Assembly (NCBI GenBank): GCA_017744935.1
Contig: JAGIAI010000030.1
Location: 1-60,489, forward strand
Source: Variovorax sp.
Lineage (GTDB): Bacteria > Pseudomonadota > Gammaproteobacteria > Burkholderiales > Burkholderiaceae_C
Direction: 5' to 3'
DNA: 60,489 bases
Shown: positions 9,208-18,003 of the stretch, in pieces
How positions within the stretch are numbered: the first letter of the stretch is position 1
Layout of the letters: every line of letters begins with the position of its first letter
Notes under the pieces: model-generated
Told to the model about the DNA's origin: nothing
Databases searched by the model: none
The model's input: the letters and a program-made list of their open reading frames with translations, nothing else
Made by a program: the position numbers and the translations under genes

Positions 9208-9284
9208 CGGTGTGTGGCGCAGCCTGGTAGCGCACTTGCATGGGGTGCAAGGGGTCGAAGGTTCGAATCCTTTCACACCGACCA
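9208..9284 (+). tRNA. tRNA-Pro, anticodon GGG
   Basis: A 77-base cloverleaf. The acceptor arms CGGTGTG and CACACCG pair fully. The anticodon stem CTTGC/GCAAG encloses a 7-base loop with GGG at the anticodon position. The T-loop GTTCGAATC is present and the CCA end is encoded. It reads CCC (and CCU by wobble) codons. Confidence 0.97.
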
Positions 9285-9293
9285 AAATTGACA

Positions 9294-9324
9294 GGGGTTA
9301 GCAGCGAATAGCTGCTAACCCCTT
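9294..9324 (+). terminator. Terminator after tRNA-Pro
   Basis: A perfect 12-bp stem (9294-9305 with 9311-9322) has a 5-base loop. The following T-tract is weak (TT then mixed). It separates the tRNA from the convergent catabolic operon and may stop transcription from both sides. Confidence 0.7.
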
Positions 9325-9364
9325 CGTCATTTGTGGCTCGGCGCTGACCCGCTCAGCGTGCGGC

Positions 9365-10336
9365 TCACTCGGCGACCATGCTCAGGTCCTTCGCCATCTT
9401 GCCGAGGCGTGCCGTCTCGCTGTCAACGAAAGCAGAGAACTGTGCGCGGTTGCCGAGCATGGGCTCCGTGTTTCGAGCCGCCATGTCGGCGCGCTGGGCT
9501 GGCGAGCTGATGAAGACCTGCGCCGCGGCATTGAGCTTGTCGAGCACTGCCGGCGGCGTTCCCTTGGGTGCGAAGAGACCCAGCCAATGGATCATCTGGA
9601 TCGAGGGAAAGCCCGCTTCGGCAGTTGTTGGCACATCGGGCAATTGCGGCATACGCTTGTCCGAGGCAACGGCCAGCATGCGCACCTTGCCGGCCTTTCC
9701 GAGGTTCACGAGGGCGACGCTGGGCACGTCGGATAGGAGCTGCACCTGGTGCGAGCTCAGGGCCATGGCAGTCTCGCCGCTGCCCTTGTATTGAACGAAT
9801 GTGAGCGGCACGCCGAGCGCCGCCTTGATCATCTCGCCCGAGAAATGCCCGGTGCTGCCGATGCCGGTGGTGCCGAAGAAGATGCCCTTGGAATCGGCCT
9901 TGGCGTGCGCCTGCAGTTGCGCCAGGGTGGTCACGTTGATGGTGGGATCCGCCACGATCAGCGACGGCGAGAAGGACACACCGGTCACCGGCACCAGGTC
10001 GCTCGCCGCGTAGGGCAGCTTGCGATGAATCAGCGGATTGATCAGCGTGCCGTTGGCGCCCGCGAGCAGTGTGTAGCCGTCGGCCGGCGACTTGGCGACG
10101 ATGTCGGCGCCGATCACTCCGCCGGCACCGGGCTTGTTGTCGACCACCACGGGCTGGCCGAGCGCCTTCGAGAGGCCTTCGGCAATGGTGCGGGCGCTCT
10201 CGTCGCCGGCGCCACCTGCCGCATACGGGGCCACGATTCGGATCGGGCGCATGGGCCAGTCGGCCTGTGCGAAGGCGCTGCCGCCGAGAGCAAGGCCGGC
10301 AAGCGCGGCAGTGCCGAGTCGTCGAAAGGAATCCAT
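9365..10336 (-). CDS. Tripartite tricarboxylate transporter substrate-binding protein (Bug/TctC family)
   Basis: Periplasmic binding protein of 323 residues with a signal peptide ending near ALGGSAFAQA and the family start WPMRPIRIVAPYAAGG. Such proteins bind carboxylates and are greatly expanded in Burkholderiales, usually without adjacent TctA/TctB membrane genes, as here. It is the last gene of the minus-strand operon that starts at 16313, so the ligand may be the substrate of that pathway. The ligand cannot be read from the sequence. Confidence 0.9.
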   Translation of the reverse strand: MDSFRRLGTAALAGLALGGSAFAQADWPMRPIRIVAPYAAGGAGDESARTIAEGLSKALGQPVVVDNKPGAGGVIGADIVAKSPADGYTLLAGANGTLINPLIHRKLPYAASDLVPVTGVSFSPSLIVADPTINVTTLAQLQAHAKADSKGIFFGTTGIGSTGHFSGEMIKAALGVPLTFVQYKGSGETAMALSSHQVQLLSDVPSVALVNLGKAGKVRMLAVASDKRMPQLPDVPTTAEAGFPSIQMIHWLGLFAPKGTPPAVLDKLNAAAQVFISSPAQRADMAARNTEPMLGNRAQFSAFVDSETARLGKMAKDLSMVAE

Positions 10337-10367
10337 GGGGCGTCTCCGTGTCGATGGTGTCTGTGAT

Positions 10368-11804
10368 TCACTCGAAGGCGGCGCGCACCGGCGGCGCCAG
10401 CAGCACCATCAATTCGCGCACGTCGGGCAGGTCTTCCAGACCCAGCGTCATCTCCTCGATAGCGCGCTGGCGCGGCGCATCGATCAATCCGTCGGTCAGG
10501 CTGCGGAACTTGGCTGCCACGCCGGCGGTGTCCTGCGGCTTCTCGATCACGCGCGAGCTGTTGCGCTCGGCCACGATGCGCTGCCCATCGGTGAAGGTCA
10601 CGGCCACGCGGGTCTGGCCGCGCTTGAGCATTCCACCCACGTCGAAGTCTGGCTCGTGCCGCACTTCGACCTTGGGCAGCAGGGCCCAGACGTCGTCCGC
10701 GTCGATGCGCGCGGGCGAGAACTGCCGAACCATCGCGGCGCCATCGATGGCCGCCACCGAGAGGGCATAGCCGATGTTCATCTGCGCGCCGATGGGCGTC
10801 AGTGGCCGCTCGGGTACCCACCAGCCATGGTGGTACACGGCGTGCGACACATCGCATTCGATCCTGGCGATCTCGTGCGGCCGAAGCGGGCGCTGCGCGG
10901 CAACATCGAAGAGCGCGTCGAGCGGCGAGTGGATACCGCCCATGGCCGCATAGGGCTTGATCACGATGCGCTCGACCTCCCAGCGCTGGCCGAGGCCGCC
11001 GGTGATCTGCGATGCGTCGGGATCATGGCCTTCGCCGAAGGTGGAGAGAAAGCCACCGTAGGGCCGCTCGAACACCCGCTTGATGCCCGTGTAGCCGCCT
11101 TCGGCCAGCACGGCGGCGTAGAGCCCATTGCGCGCTGAGAAGCCGTGATGCATGCGCTTGCACATGGCTTCGTACTGCGCCGCCATCAACCCGGCCGACT
11201 GGGTGCCGGCCAAGCCCAGCGCATCTTCGAAGCGCGCGGCATCCAGGGCCATGAGCTTGCCTACCGCCGCGGCGGCTGCATGGGTGCCGAAGACGGACCC
11301 CGAGTGCCAGCCGCGCGACAGCATCTGCGCGCCGTGCAGCGCCATGCCCACGCGCGGGCCCACTTCGTAGCCGGCCAGCGCGGCTTCGATGAACTGCCGG
11401 CCGCTCACCTTCCTGCCTTCGTCTTCTGCCGCGGCCCACAGGGCGGGCAGCACGATCGACGCACTGTGCAGCGGGCCCAGCGGGTGATAGTCGTCCAGCT
11501 CGAAGCCCTGGATGAAGGTTCCGTTGAGTAGCGCTGCCGCCGGCGCGCTGGTGGTCGCGCCCCATCCGACGATGCTGCGATCGCCCGCGCCTTCGAAGCG
11601 GCGCACGATGTCCACGGCGGTGCGCGACCACGGCAACTGGGCGCCGACGACGGCGCAGCCGATGCCGTCCAACGTCAGTGCCTTGGCACGTTCGCGGGCC
11701 GAAGCCGGCGCATGGTCGAGCGAGAAGCCGGCGAGCCAATCGCAAAGCTGCCCGGTGGGGCCGACCGGGTCGGTCGCGGCGCTGGGTCTGGATGCAAGGC
11801 TCAT
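10368..11804 (-). CDS. MmgE/PrpD family protein
   Basis: 478 residues of the MmgE/PrpD fold, which includes 2-methylcitrate dehydratase and cis-aconitate decarboxylase. The visible segment LTLDGIGCAVVGAQLPWSRTA and the glycine-rich helical core are typical. The start chosen is MSLASRPSAATDP at 11804, since the upstream extension runs into the preceding gene. It lies between two TctC genes, 5 bases after the second. With the LeuC/LeuD-like and lyase genes of the same operon it probably dehydrates or decarboxylates a small di- or tricarboxylate. The exact reaction is unknown. Confidence 0.85.
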   Translation of the reverse strand: MSLASRPSAATDPVGPTGQLCDWLAGFSLDHAPASARERAKALTLDGIGCAVVGAQLPWSRTAVDIVRRFEGAGDRSIVGWGATTSAPAAALLNGTFIQGFELDDYHPLGPLHSASIVLPALWAAAEDEGRKVSGRQFIEAALAGYEVGPRVGMALHGAQMLSRGWHSGSVFGTHAAAAAVGKLMALDAARFEDALGLAGTQSAGLMAAQYEAMCKRMHHGFSARNGLYAAVLAEGGYTGIKRVFERPYGGFLSTFGEGHDPDASQITGGLGQRWEVERIVIKPYAAMGGIHSPLDALFDVAAQRPLRPHEIARIECDVSHAVYHHGWWVPERPLTPIGAQMNIGYALSVAAIDGAAMVRQFSPARIDADDVWALLPKVEVRHEPDFDVGGMLKRGQTRVAVTFTDGQRIVAERNSSRVIEKPQDTAGVAAKFRSLTDGLIDAPRQRAIEEMTLGLEDLPDVRELMVLLAPPVRAAFE

Positions 11805-11809
11805 CGGGT

Positions 11810-12784
11810 TCACTCCAGCGGATACAGCTTCACCAGTGCGTCCATGCGGGCGCTGTCCTCGCGTATCTGCCCGGCGAATTCGGCAGGCGTGTTCACGAGC
11901 GGCTCGGCGCCGGCCGCGGCGATGGTCTTCCGCACGTCGGCATCTTTCACGGCTTCGCGCAATGCGCCGACGATGCCCTGCGTCACCTCGGCCGGCGTGC
12001 CCTTGGGCGCGAAGAGCCCATACCACGTGACCGACTGGAACTGCGGATAGCCGGCCTCGGCTGTGGTGGGCACTTCAGGCAGCGCAGCGGCGCGCTTCTG
12101 GCCCTGCGTGGCGAAGATCTTCAGCGTGCCGGCCTTGTAGTGCGGCAGGGCCGCGGTGATACCGGTGAAGGCCATGTTCACGTTGTTTGCGATCATGTCG
12201 GTGACGATCGCGCCCGTGCCCTTGTAGTTGACGACGATCAAGTTCGGAATGCCGGCTTCGGCCGCAAGCTGCTTGGCCGAGACACGTGCCAGGCTCTCGC
12301 CGCTGGCCAGCGAGCAGGGCGTGCTCGCGGTCTTGCAATAGCGGATGAATTCATCGAGCGTCTTGGCCGGCACCTTGGCGCTTGCAACGATTGCGGCCGG
12401 CGAGATCGAGACCGCCGTCACGGGCGTCAGGCGAGGGATCGGGTCTACACCCTTGAGCCCGGGCATGTGCTTGGTGACGACGATGGATGGCACCTGCAAC
12501 AGCAGCGTGTAGCCGTCGGGCCGCGCGTCCATGACGCGCCGCGTACCGATCAGGCCGTCGGCGCCCGGCATGTTTTCCACGACCACCGGCTGGCCCCACA
12601 GCTCGCCCAGGCGGCGCGCGACGGCGCGCGCGGTCGCGTCGGTGCCGCCGCCGGGCGTGTAGGGCACGACGAGCGAGACAGGGTGGTCCGGCTTCCAGAG
12701 GTTCTGCGCTTGCACCGCGGGGGCGGCCAGAATTGCGGCGACTGCCAGTGCACCGGCGGCGCGAAGGCACGCGTGGCTTTTCAT
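11810..12784 (-). CDS. Tripartite tricarboxylate transporter substrate-binding protein (Bug/TctC family)
   Basis: Second binding protein of the operon, 324 residues from the ATG at 12784. It has a signal peptide ending near APAVQAQ and the core start LWKPDHPVSLVVPYTPGGGTD. An in-frame ATG at 12805 would add seven residues, but GGAGA lies 8-9 bases before 12784, so that start is preferred. It shares the operon with a different TctC protein at 9365, which suggests two ligands or a recent family expansion. Confidence 0.9.
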   Translation of the reverse strand: MKSHACLRAAGALAVAAILAAPAVQAQNLWKPDHPVSLVVPYTPGGGTDATARAVARRLGELWGQPVVVENMPGADGLIGTRRVMDARPDGYTLLLQVPSIVVTKHMPGLKGVDPIPRLTPVTAVSISPAAIVASAKVPAKTLDEFIRYCKTASTPCSLASGESLARVSAKQLAAEAGIPNLIVVNYKGTGAIVTDMIANNVNMAFTGITAALPHYKAGTLKIFATQGQKRAAALPEVPTTAEAGYPQFQSVTWYGLFAPKGTPAEVTQGIVGALREAVKDADVRKTIAAAGAEPLVNTPAEFAGQIREDSARMDALVKLYPLE

Positions 12785-12834
12785 TCGTCTTGTCTCCGTC
12801 TTCATGTGTGTTCTTTCTCGGAAGTGGTGTCGCT

Positions 12835-13392
12835 TCAGGGAGCCACCGGCCGCGCGCGCAGCCAGTCGCGGCGGAACAGGCCATCCAGCCGCCCGCGCGC
12901 CACCGCATGGCGGCGCAGCAATGGCATGAGTTGCTCGCGCGTCGACGGCGCGCCAGGCGGCCGCGTCAGCGCGAAGAGCTGAAACACGTAGCGATGCGGG
13001 CCATGGCCCGGCAGCGGTCGTGCGCCGGCATAGCTTTCGAGTTCGCCTTCGGCCAGCCGCGTGACTGCGGCAGGGCCGCTGGCCACGCCGTGCACGTAGG
13101 CGTGGCGAAGTGGCACGTCCGGGTCCTCGATCAACAAGGCCCAGTGCGTAGCACCTTCCGGCAAGGTGTCCCAGTGCAATTCGGGAGAAAGGTTGTCGCC
13201 CACGCCGATGCCCGCTTGCCGCACGTTCATCGCGTGGCCATGCTTGAAGGAATCGCTGTGCAGCGCCAGCGTTTGCGGAAGCGCGGCCAGCGCCGGGTCG
13301 TTGCACGCGAGCGTGGCATCGCCGGCGCGCCGCCCGCGCAGCGGCAGGCCGATCCAGCGCAGCACCCACGGGCTCATCGGGTTTTGGCTCAT
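12835..13392 (-). CDS. YbhB/YbcL family (PEBP-like) protein
   Basis: 185 residues of the phosphatidylethanolamine-binding/Raf kinase inhibitor-like family. Conserved segments are NLSPELHW, the LIEDPDVP ligand-pocket motif and PHRYVFQLFAL. There is no obvious signal peptide. The biochemical role of bacterial members is largely unknown. Its start overlaps the stop of the LeuD-like gene by 4 bases, so it is translationally coupled to a metabolic operon, an unusual setting. It may act on or protect a pathway intermediate, but that is speculation. Confidence 0.85.
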   Translation of the reverse strand: MSQNPMSPWVLRWIGLPLRGRRAGDATLACNDPALAALPQTLALHSDSFKHGHAMNVRQAGIGVGDNLSPELHWDTLPEGATHWALLIEDPDVPLRHAYVHGVASGPAAVTRLAEGELESYAGARPLPGHGPHRYVFQLFALTRPPGAPSTREQLMPLLRRHAVARGRLDGLFRRDWLRARPVAP

Positions 13393-14018
13393 GCACGCGG
13401 CTCCGCAGCCGATGCCGGCCAGGCCCACGGCCGGCGTTGCCGATCGGCCACCTGCCAGGCGCGGATCAGCGCATCGTCCTTCAGCGTGAGGCCGATGCTG
13501 TCGAGGCCCAGCAGCAGGGCTTCGCGCCGCAATGGGTCGACGCTGAAGGGCCGAGTCCCGACGGCTTCGTGCGCGAGCGTGCAACCTTGCAGATCGACGG
13601 TGAGCGAGGAACCGTCCGCACAGGCACGAGCGAGCGTCTCGATCTCCGATGCAGGCAGGCGGAGCGCAAGCATCCCGTTCTGGAAGCAGTTGTTGAAGAA
13701 GATGTCGCCGAAGCTCGGCGCGATTACGCAGCGGATGCCCATGCCCATCAGCGCCCACACTGCACCCTCGCGCGAAGAGCCGCAGCCGAAGTTCTCGCCG
13801 GCCAGCAGGATCGGCGCGCCGCTGAAGGCCGGTCGATTGAGGACGAATCCCGGCACTTCACTGCCGTCCTTGCGGTAGCGCAGGGCTTCGAGTGCATAGG
13901 GGCCGAGCTGGTCGCGCGTCAGCGTGGTGAGGCGCTCAATGCGCACGATCACATCGGTGTCGATGTTGGCGCGCGACAGGTGCGCGGCGGCGCCGGTGAC
14001 GGAGATGAAGGGCAGCAT
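13389..14018 (-). CDS. Aconitase-family small subunit (LeuD-like)
   Basis: 209 residues with the swivel-domain motif GENFGCGSSREGAVWAL and NIDTDVI near the N-terminus, as in isopropylmalate isomerase small subunits. It pairs with the large subunit encoded just upstream (gap 2 bases) to hydrate, dehydrate or isomerise a hydroxyacid. Neighbours are catabolic and no leuA or leuB is present, so leucine synthesis is unlikely. Dimethylmaleate hydratase DmdB is a known catabolic relative. The substrate is not determined. Confidence 0.88.
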   Translation of the reverse strand: MLPFISVTGAAAHLSRANIDTDVIVRIERLTTLTRDQLGPYALEALRYRKDGSEVPGFVLNRPAFSGAPILLAGENFGCGSSREGAVWALMGMGIRCVIAPSFGDIFFNNCFQNGMLALRLPASEIETLARACADGSSLTVDLQGCTLAHEAVGTRPFSVDPLRREALLLGLDSIGLTLKDDALIRAWQVADRQRRPWAWPASAAEPRA

Positions 14019-14020
14019 GC

Positions 14021-15427
14021 TCAGGCCTGAAGCGATTCGATGTCGCAGATGGCGCCAGCGATGGCCGCGGCGGCCGCCATCGCCGGGCTGGCGAGGTGCG
14101 TGCGCGCGCCGGGCCCCTGGCGGCCGACGAAGTTGCGGTTGGAGGTGGAGACCGAGCGCTGTTGCGGCGGCACCTGTTCGCCATTGGCGGCGACGCACAT
14201 GCTGCAGCCGGGTTCGCGCCAGGAGAAGCCGGCGGCCTCGAACACCTCGCGCAGGCCTTCGGCCTCGGCTTCGCGCTTGACGTTCTCGGAGCCGGGCACG
14301 ACCCACGCATTCACTCCCGGTGCCACCTTGCGGCCACGTGCAATCTCGGCGGCTGCGCGCAGGTCCGACAGGCGTGCATTGGCGCAGGAACCGATGAAGA
14401 CCCAATCCACTGGCGTGCCGGCGATCTTCTGGCCCGGCGCGAGTCCCATGTAGTCCAGCGCTGCACGGATGTTGTCGCGCTGCGTGTCGTTGCTCGCAGT
14501 CTGCGGGTCCGGCAGGTATCCGTCGATGGGGATGGCGTGTTCGGGACTCGTGCCCCAGGTGATGGTCGGGCGCACCGAACTGGCGTCGATGACTTCCTCG
14601 CGGTCGAAGAGAGCGCCTTCATCACTGGGCAGCTCGCGCCATTGCGTGACCGCCGCGTCGAAGTCGTCGCCCTGCGGCGCGAAGGAGCGGCCACGAAGAT
14701 AGGCGAAGGTCCTTTCGTCCGGCGCCACCAGCCCAAAGCGCGCACCCAGTTCCACCGAGAGGTTGCACAAGGTGAGTCGGCCTTCGACGTCCATCGCCTC
14801 GATGGCCGGGCCCGCGAACTCGATGGCATGGGCGACGCCCGCAGCCGCCCCAAGCCGGCCGATGATGTGCAGCGCCAAGTCCTTCGCGCTCACGCCGGCG
14901 CGCAGCCGGCTCTCGACGCGCACGCGCATCTGACGGGGCTTCTGCTGGCGCAGTGTCTGCGTCGCCAGCGCATGAGTGCTTTCCGACGAGCCCACACCGA
15001 ACGCCATGGCGCCCAGCCCGCCGTTGGTGCAGGTGTGGCTGTCACCGCAGATCACGGTCAGGCCAGGCAGCACGATGCCCAGCTCAGGCCCCATCACGTG
15101 GACGATGCCCTGGCCTGGCTCACCGAGGTCGAACAGGCGCACGTGCATCTTCTGGCCGAGCTGCTTGAGCGCGCCGTGCAGCCGGCCGCCGAGTGGGAAC
15201 GTCGTCGCCACGCGGCCCGGCTGACTGGAGACCGCGTGGTCCGGCGTGGCAAAGACCAGCTCGGGGTTGTGCAGCGGCAGGCCACGCGCAGCGACCTCGC
15301 CCAGCGCGGGCGGACCGGACAGGTCGTGCAGCAGGTGGCGATCGATGTGCAGCAGGGCCCAGCCATCGCCCAGGTCGCGCACCACGTGCGCATCCCACAG
15401 CTTGTCGAAGAGGGTTCGCGCGTTCAT
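14021..15427 (-). CDS. Aconitase-family large subunit (LeuC-like)
   Basis: 468 residues carrying the [4Fe-4S] cluster. The three ligand cysteines lie in FIGSCANARLSDL and PGCSMCVAANGE, and GDSHTCTNGG is the conserved N-domain motif. Length fits LeuC/DmdA-type subunits. The start chosen is MNARTLFDKLWDAHVV at 15427, seven bases after the lyase stop. Operon context (a lyase of the isocitrate lyase family, a PrpD-like protein, two TctC proteins) points to breakdown of a branched or tricarboxylic hydroxyacid, not leucine synthesis. Confidence 0.88.
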   Translation of the reverse strand: MNARTLFDKLWDAHVVRDLGDGWALLHIDRHLLHDLSGPPALGEVAARGLPLHNPELVFATPDHAVSSQPGRVATTFPLGGRLHGALKQLGQKMHVRLFDLGEPGQGIVHVMGPELGIVLPGLTVICGDSHTCTNGGLGAMAFGVGSSESTHALATQTLRQQKPRQMRVRVESRLRAGVSAKDLALHIIGRLGAAAGVAHAIEFAGPAIEAMDVEGRLTLCNLSVELGARFGLVAPDERTFAYLRGRSFAPQGDDFDAAVTQWRELPSDEGALFDREEVIDASSVRPTITWGTSPEHAIPIDGYLPDPQTASNDTQRDNIRAALDYMGLAPGQKIAGTPVDWVFIGSCANARLSDLRAAAEIARGRKVAPGVNAWVVPGSENVKREAEAEGLREVFEAAGFSWREPGCSMCVAANGEQVPPQQRSVSTSNRNFVGRQGPGARTHLASPAMAAAAAIAGAICDIESLQA

Positions 15428-15434
15428 GGCTGGC

Positions 15435-16313
15435 TCAGTGCTTCTGTTCCATGGCGGCGCCCGCGTTGAAGCGCGTGCGCAGCGCGTCCCACTCGTCAGC
15501 ACCGAAGCGGCGGAAGGTCTGGGCCACGGTCTGCGTCACCTGAGGCGCCTGATGATTGCGCTTGAGTTCGGCGAGTGCTGCATCGCCGGCCTCGATGGCG
15601 GCCTTGAGCATCAGACCGGGCAGGATCGCGAGCTTGTAGCCCATGTCCTGCGCCTGCCGCAGGTCGAAGATCGGTGTGCGCCCGCCGGGCACGACGTTGA
15701 GCAGGCAAAGGCCTTTTACCTGCTTCGGCACGGCAGCCACCTCGTCCAGGCTCTGGGTGGCTTCGACGAAGGCCATGTCGGCACCCGCGTCGAGCGCCGC
15801 ATTGGCACGCCATATCGCTTCGTGCATCGACAGCATGGCCCGCGCGTCGGTACGCGCGATCACGACGAAGTCCTTGGTGCGACGCGCTTCCACTGCGGCG
15901 CGGATCTTCGATACGAAGTCCTCACGCGAAACCACCTCCTTGCCGTCGAGGTGCCCGCAACGTTTGGGCGAGACCTGATCTTCGATGTGGATGGCGGCCA
16001 CGCCGCGCGATTCGTACTCGCGCACGGTGCGCGTCACGTTCAGCTCGTTGCCGTAGCCGGTGTCGGCGTCGGCGATGAGCGGCACAGAGATCGAACGCGC
16101 CATGGTGGCCGCATTGCCCACCATCTCGCTCATGTCCAGAAGACCGAAGTCGGGAAACCCGCGCGACGCGGAAGTGCCCGCGCCGGTCATGTAGACGGCC
16201 GGAAAGCCCGCCTGCTCGATCAGGCGCGCGCCTATGCAGTCGTAGGCGCCGGGGGCGATGACCATGCCGGGCGCGGCCAGCAGTTGTCGAAGAAGCGAGG
16301 CGGGATGGCTCAT
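15435..16313 (-). CDS. Isocitrate lyase/PEP mutase family lyase
   Basis: 292 residues of the ICL/PEPM barrel fold with the metal site DADTGYGN and the catalytic loop PKRCGHLDGKEVV. A KRCGH loop marks C-C lyases such as methylisocitrate lyase and 2,3-dimethylmalate lyase. The start chosen is MSHPASLLRQ at 16313; upstream in-frame codons reach into the promoter. It is the first gene of the minus-strand operon, opposite the GntR gene. The likely reaction is retro-aldol cleavage of a 2-hydroxy acid to pyruvate or glyoxylate plus a shorter acid. The substrate is unresolved. Confidence 0.87.
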   Translation of the reverse strand: MSHPASLLRQLLAAPGMVIAPGAYDCIGARLIEQAGFPAVYMTGAGTSASRGFPDFGLLDMSEMVGNAATMARSISVPLIADADTGYGNELNVTRTVREYESRGVAAIHIEDQVSPKRCGHLDGKEVVSREDFVSKIRAAVEARRTKDFVVIARTDARAMLSMHEAIWRANAALDAGADMAFVEATQSLDEVAAVPKQVKGLCLLNVVPGGRTPIFDLRQAQDMGYKLAILPGLMLKAAIEAGDAALAELKRNHQAPQVTQTVAQTFRRFGADEWDALRTRFNAGAAMEQKH

Positions 16314-16339
16314 GTCGGTTGTCTCTTGGGATCGGTCGA

Positions 16340-16376
16340 GTTGTATTAAGACTATCACAACATAACAACAAGTCAA
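16340..16376 (-). promoter_or_regulatory. Promoter and candidate GntR operator of the lyase-leuCD-like operon
   Basis: On the minus strand, TTGACT (16371-16376) and TAGTCT (16349-16354) are separated by 16 bases, a good sigma-70 layout. An inverted repeat GTTGT-N12-ACAAC (16340-16361) overlaps the -10 box and could be the binding site of the divergent GntR protein. Repression by this regulator is inferred. Confidence 0.45.
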
Positions 16377-16393
16377 CCAGCTATGCTCGCGCC

Positions 16394-17203
16394 ATGAATA
16401 CGGCGACGGCGGACAACCCCATGAGCAGCGCGCGCGGCACGGCGCTGCATCGGCAAATCTTTCTGGTGCTGCGCGACGAGATCTCGCGTGGACTGTTCGC
16501 GGGCGGCGCGTTGCCGGGCGAGGAGCAGCTATGCGAACGTTTCGGTGTCTCGCGCATCACGGTGCGCCGCGCGCTGAGCGATCTGGCCGCTCAAGGTCTG
16601 GTGGAGCGACGCCATGGCCGCGGCACCTTCGTGCGAGGCGAGGCGGGCGCGTCCTGGCGGCCGGCGCCCAGCCTCAGCGTGATCGACAGCCTGCGCAAGA
16701 CCGCGACCGAGACGGTCGTGCGTGTGCTCGAGGTAGTTCAGACCGCACCGCCAGCCGATGTGGCGCGCCTTCTGGAATTGACCCCTGGCGAGAAGGCGGT
16801 GCATGCGCTGCGTGTGCGCTCCAATCGCGATGGCCTCCCGGCGATGCTTACCGAAGCCTGGGTGCCGGTGGCCATCGGCCGGCGCGCCACCGAAGCCGCG
16901 TTGAAGAAGCGCGCCCTCTACGAAATCCTGATGGACCAGGGCGTGAAGTTCGGTCGGGTGGTGCAGGAGATCAGCGCGGCGGTGACCGATCCGCAGCGCG
17001 CCGCGCTATTGCAGACCGAGGTGGGTGGGCCCTTGCTCAAGCTCGTGCGCCTGATGCACGACCTTGAGGACCGACCGGTGCTGCACCTCACGGCGCACAT
17101 GGTCGCCGAGCGCGCCAGCATCCTGATGGAGATCCCGGCTGCCACCGTCAACACCCTGACGGCGGGGCGCATCGTGCTCGACGAACCGAAATCAGGACAA
17201 TGA
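16394..17203 (+). CDS. GntR family transcriptional regulator (HutC/UTRA type)
   Basis: 269 residues from the ATG at 16394. It has a GntR winged helix about residues 15-80 (CERFGVSRITVRRALSDLAAQGLVERRHGRGTF) and a C-terminal UTRA effector domain ending near NTLTAGRIVLDEP. A second ATG at 16421 would shorten it by nine residues; neither has a clear ribosome binding site. It is divergent from the lyase operon with 80 bases between them, and most likely represses it until a pathway acid binds the UTRA domain. Confidence 0.88.
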   Translation: MNTATADNPMSSARGTALHRQIFLVLRDEISRGLFAGGALPGEEQLCERFGVSRITVRRALSDLAAQGLVERRHGRGTFVRGEAGASWRPAPSLSVIDSLRKTATETVVRVLEVVQTAPPADVARLLELTPGEKAVHALRVRSNRDGLPAMLTEAWVPVAIGRRATEAALKKRALYEILMDQGVKFGRVVQEISAAVTDPQRAALLQTEVGGPLLKLVRLMHDLEDRPVLHLTAHMVAERASILMEIPAATVNTLTAGRIVLDEPKSGQ

Positions 17204-17210
17204 CGCCGGC

Positions 17211-17981
17211 ATGATCTCCTACGCCATCGCCGCAGTCGTCCTCCTGCTCACGCTGGCAGCACTCGGGCTGGGCATCCGGCTTGCCGCGTTCCTTCCCAGC
17301 CACCATCTGATCAATGACGCGCGCGACTCGGCCAAGGTCGGCATCGGGATGCTTGCGACGCTTCTGGCGCTCGTGCTGGGCCTGATGATCACGTCGGCGA
17401 AACGTTCGTTCGACGAGCGCGAGGCGGAACTGGTTCAGACCGCGACATCCATCGTGCTGCTCGACCGAACGCTGCTGGCGCTCGGCCAGGAGGCGCAGCC
17501 AGCACGCTCGCGGCTCAGGCAGGTGCTGGACGACATCACGCGGCTGGCCAGTCGGGAAGGGCGGCACGACGTCGACGACAAGGACTGGTTCAGGAACCTG
17601 CGCGCGGTCTCCGAGCTTCAGCAGACCATCCTGTCGCTCTCGCCCCACACCGATGCTCAGAAGTGGCATCAAGCGCGCGCGATGCAGCTCTCGACCACGA
17701 TCGCGCATGACCGCGTGCTCGTCGCGGAACACGGAACAAGCACCGTGCCCACGGCACTGCTCGTCGTCGTGACCGGCTGGGTCACGGTCATCTATTTCGG
17801 ATTCGGTGTGTTCCTGGTGGGTAATCGGAGCGTCTATTTCGCCCTGTGCATCTGCGCAGTGGCGTTCGCTTGCTCGATCTTCATCATCCTCGAACTCGAC
17901 ACACCGTTCTCGGGGGTGGTGGGAGTGTCGGACCGGTCCCTGATACGCGCGCAGACCGAGCTCGCACAAGAGGCCCGCTGA
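17211..17981 (+). CDS. DUF4239 (bestrophin-like) membrane protein
   Basis: 256 residues with two N-terminal membrane segments (about 3-27 and 44-63), a soluble helical middle (about 70-180) and two C-terminal segments (about 183-204 and 207-227). The sequence DARDSAKVGIGMLATLLALVLGL is typical of DUF4239 proteins, whose function is unknown. It begins seven bases after the GntR stop and could be co-transcribed, but nothing links it to the lyase pathway. Confidence 0.75.
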   Translation: MISYAIAAVVLLLTLAALGLGIRLAAFLPSHHLINDARDSAKVGIGMLATLLALVLGLMITSAKRSFDEREAELVQTATSIVLLDRTLLALGQEAQPARSRLRQVLDDITRLASREGRHDVDDKDWFRNLRAVSELQQTILSLSPHTDAQKWHQARAMQLSTTIAHDRVLVAEHGTSTVPTALLVVVTGWVTVIYFGFGVFLVGNRSVYFALCICAVAFACSIFIILELDTPFSGVVGVSDRSLIRAQTELAQEAR

Positions 17982-18003
17982 CGCGCGGCAGCCTCGGGGC
18001 GCG

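Noticed and set aside
13389..15427. Assignment as leucine-biosynthetic leuCD
   Set aside because: No leuA or leuB nearby and the operon is catabolic with TctC and lyase genes; only a LeuCD-like call is made.
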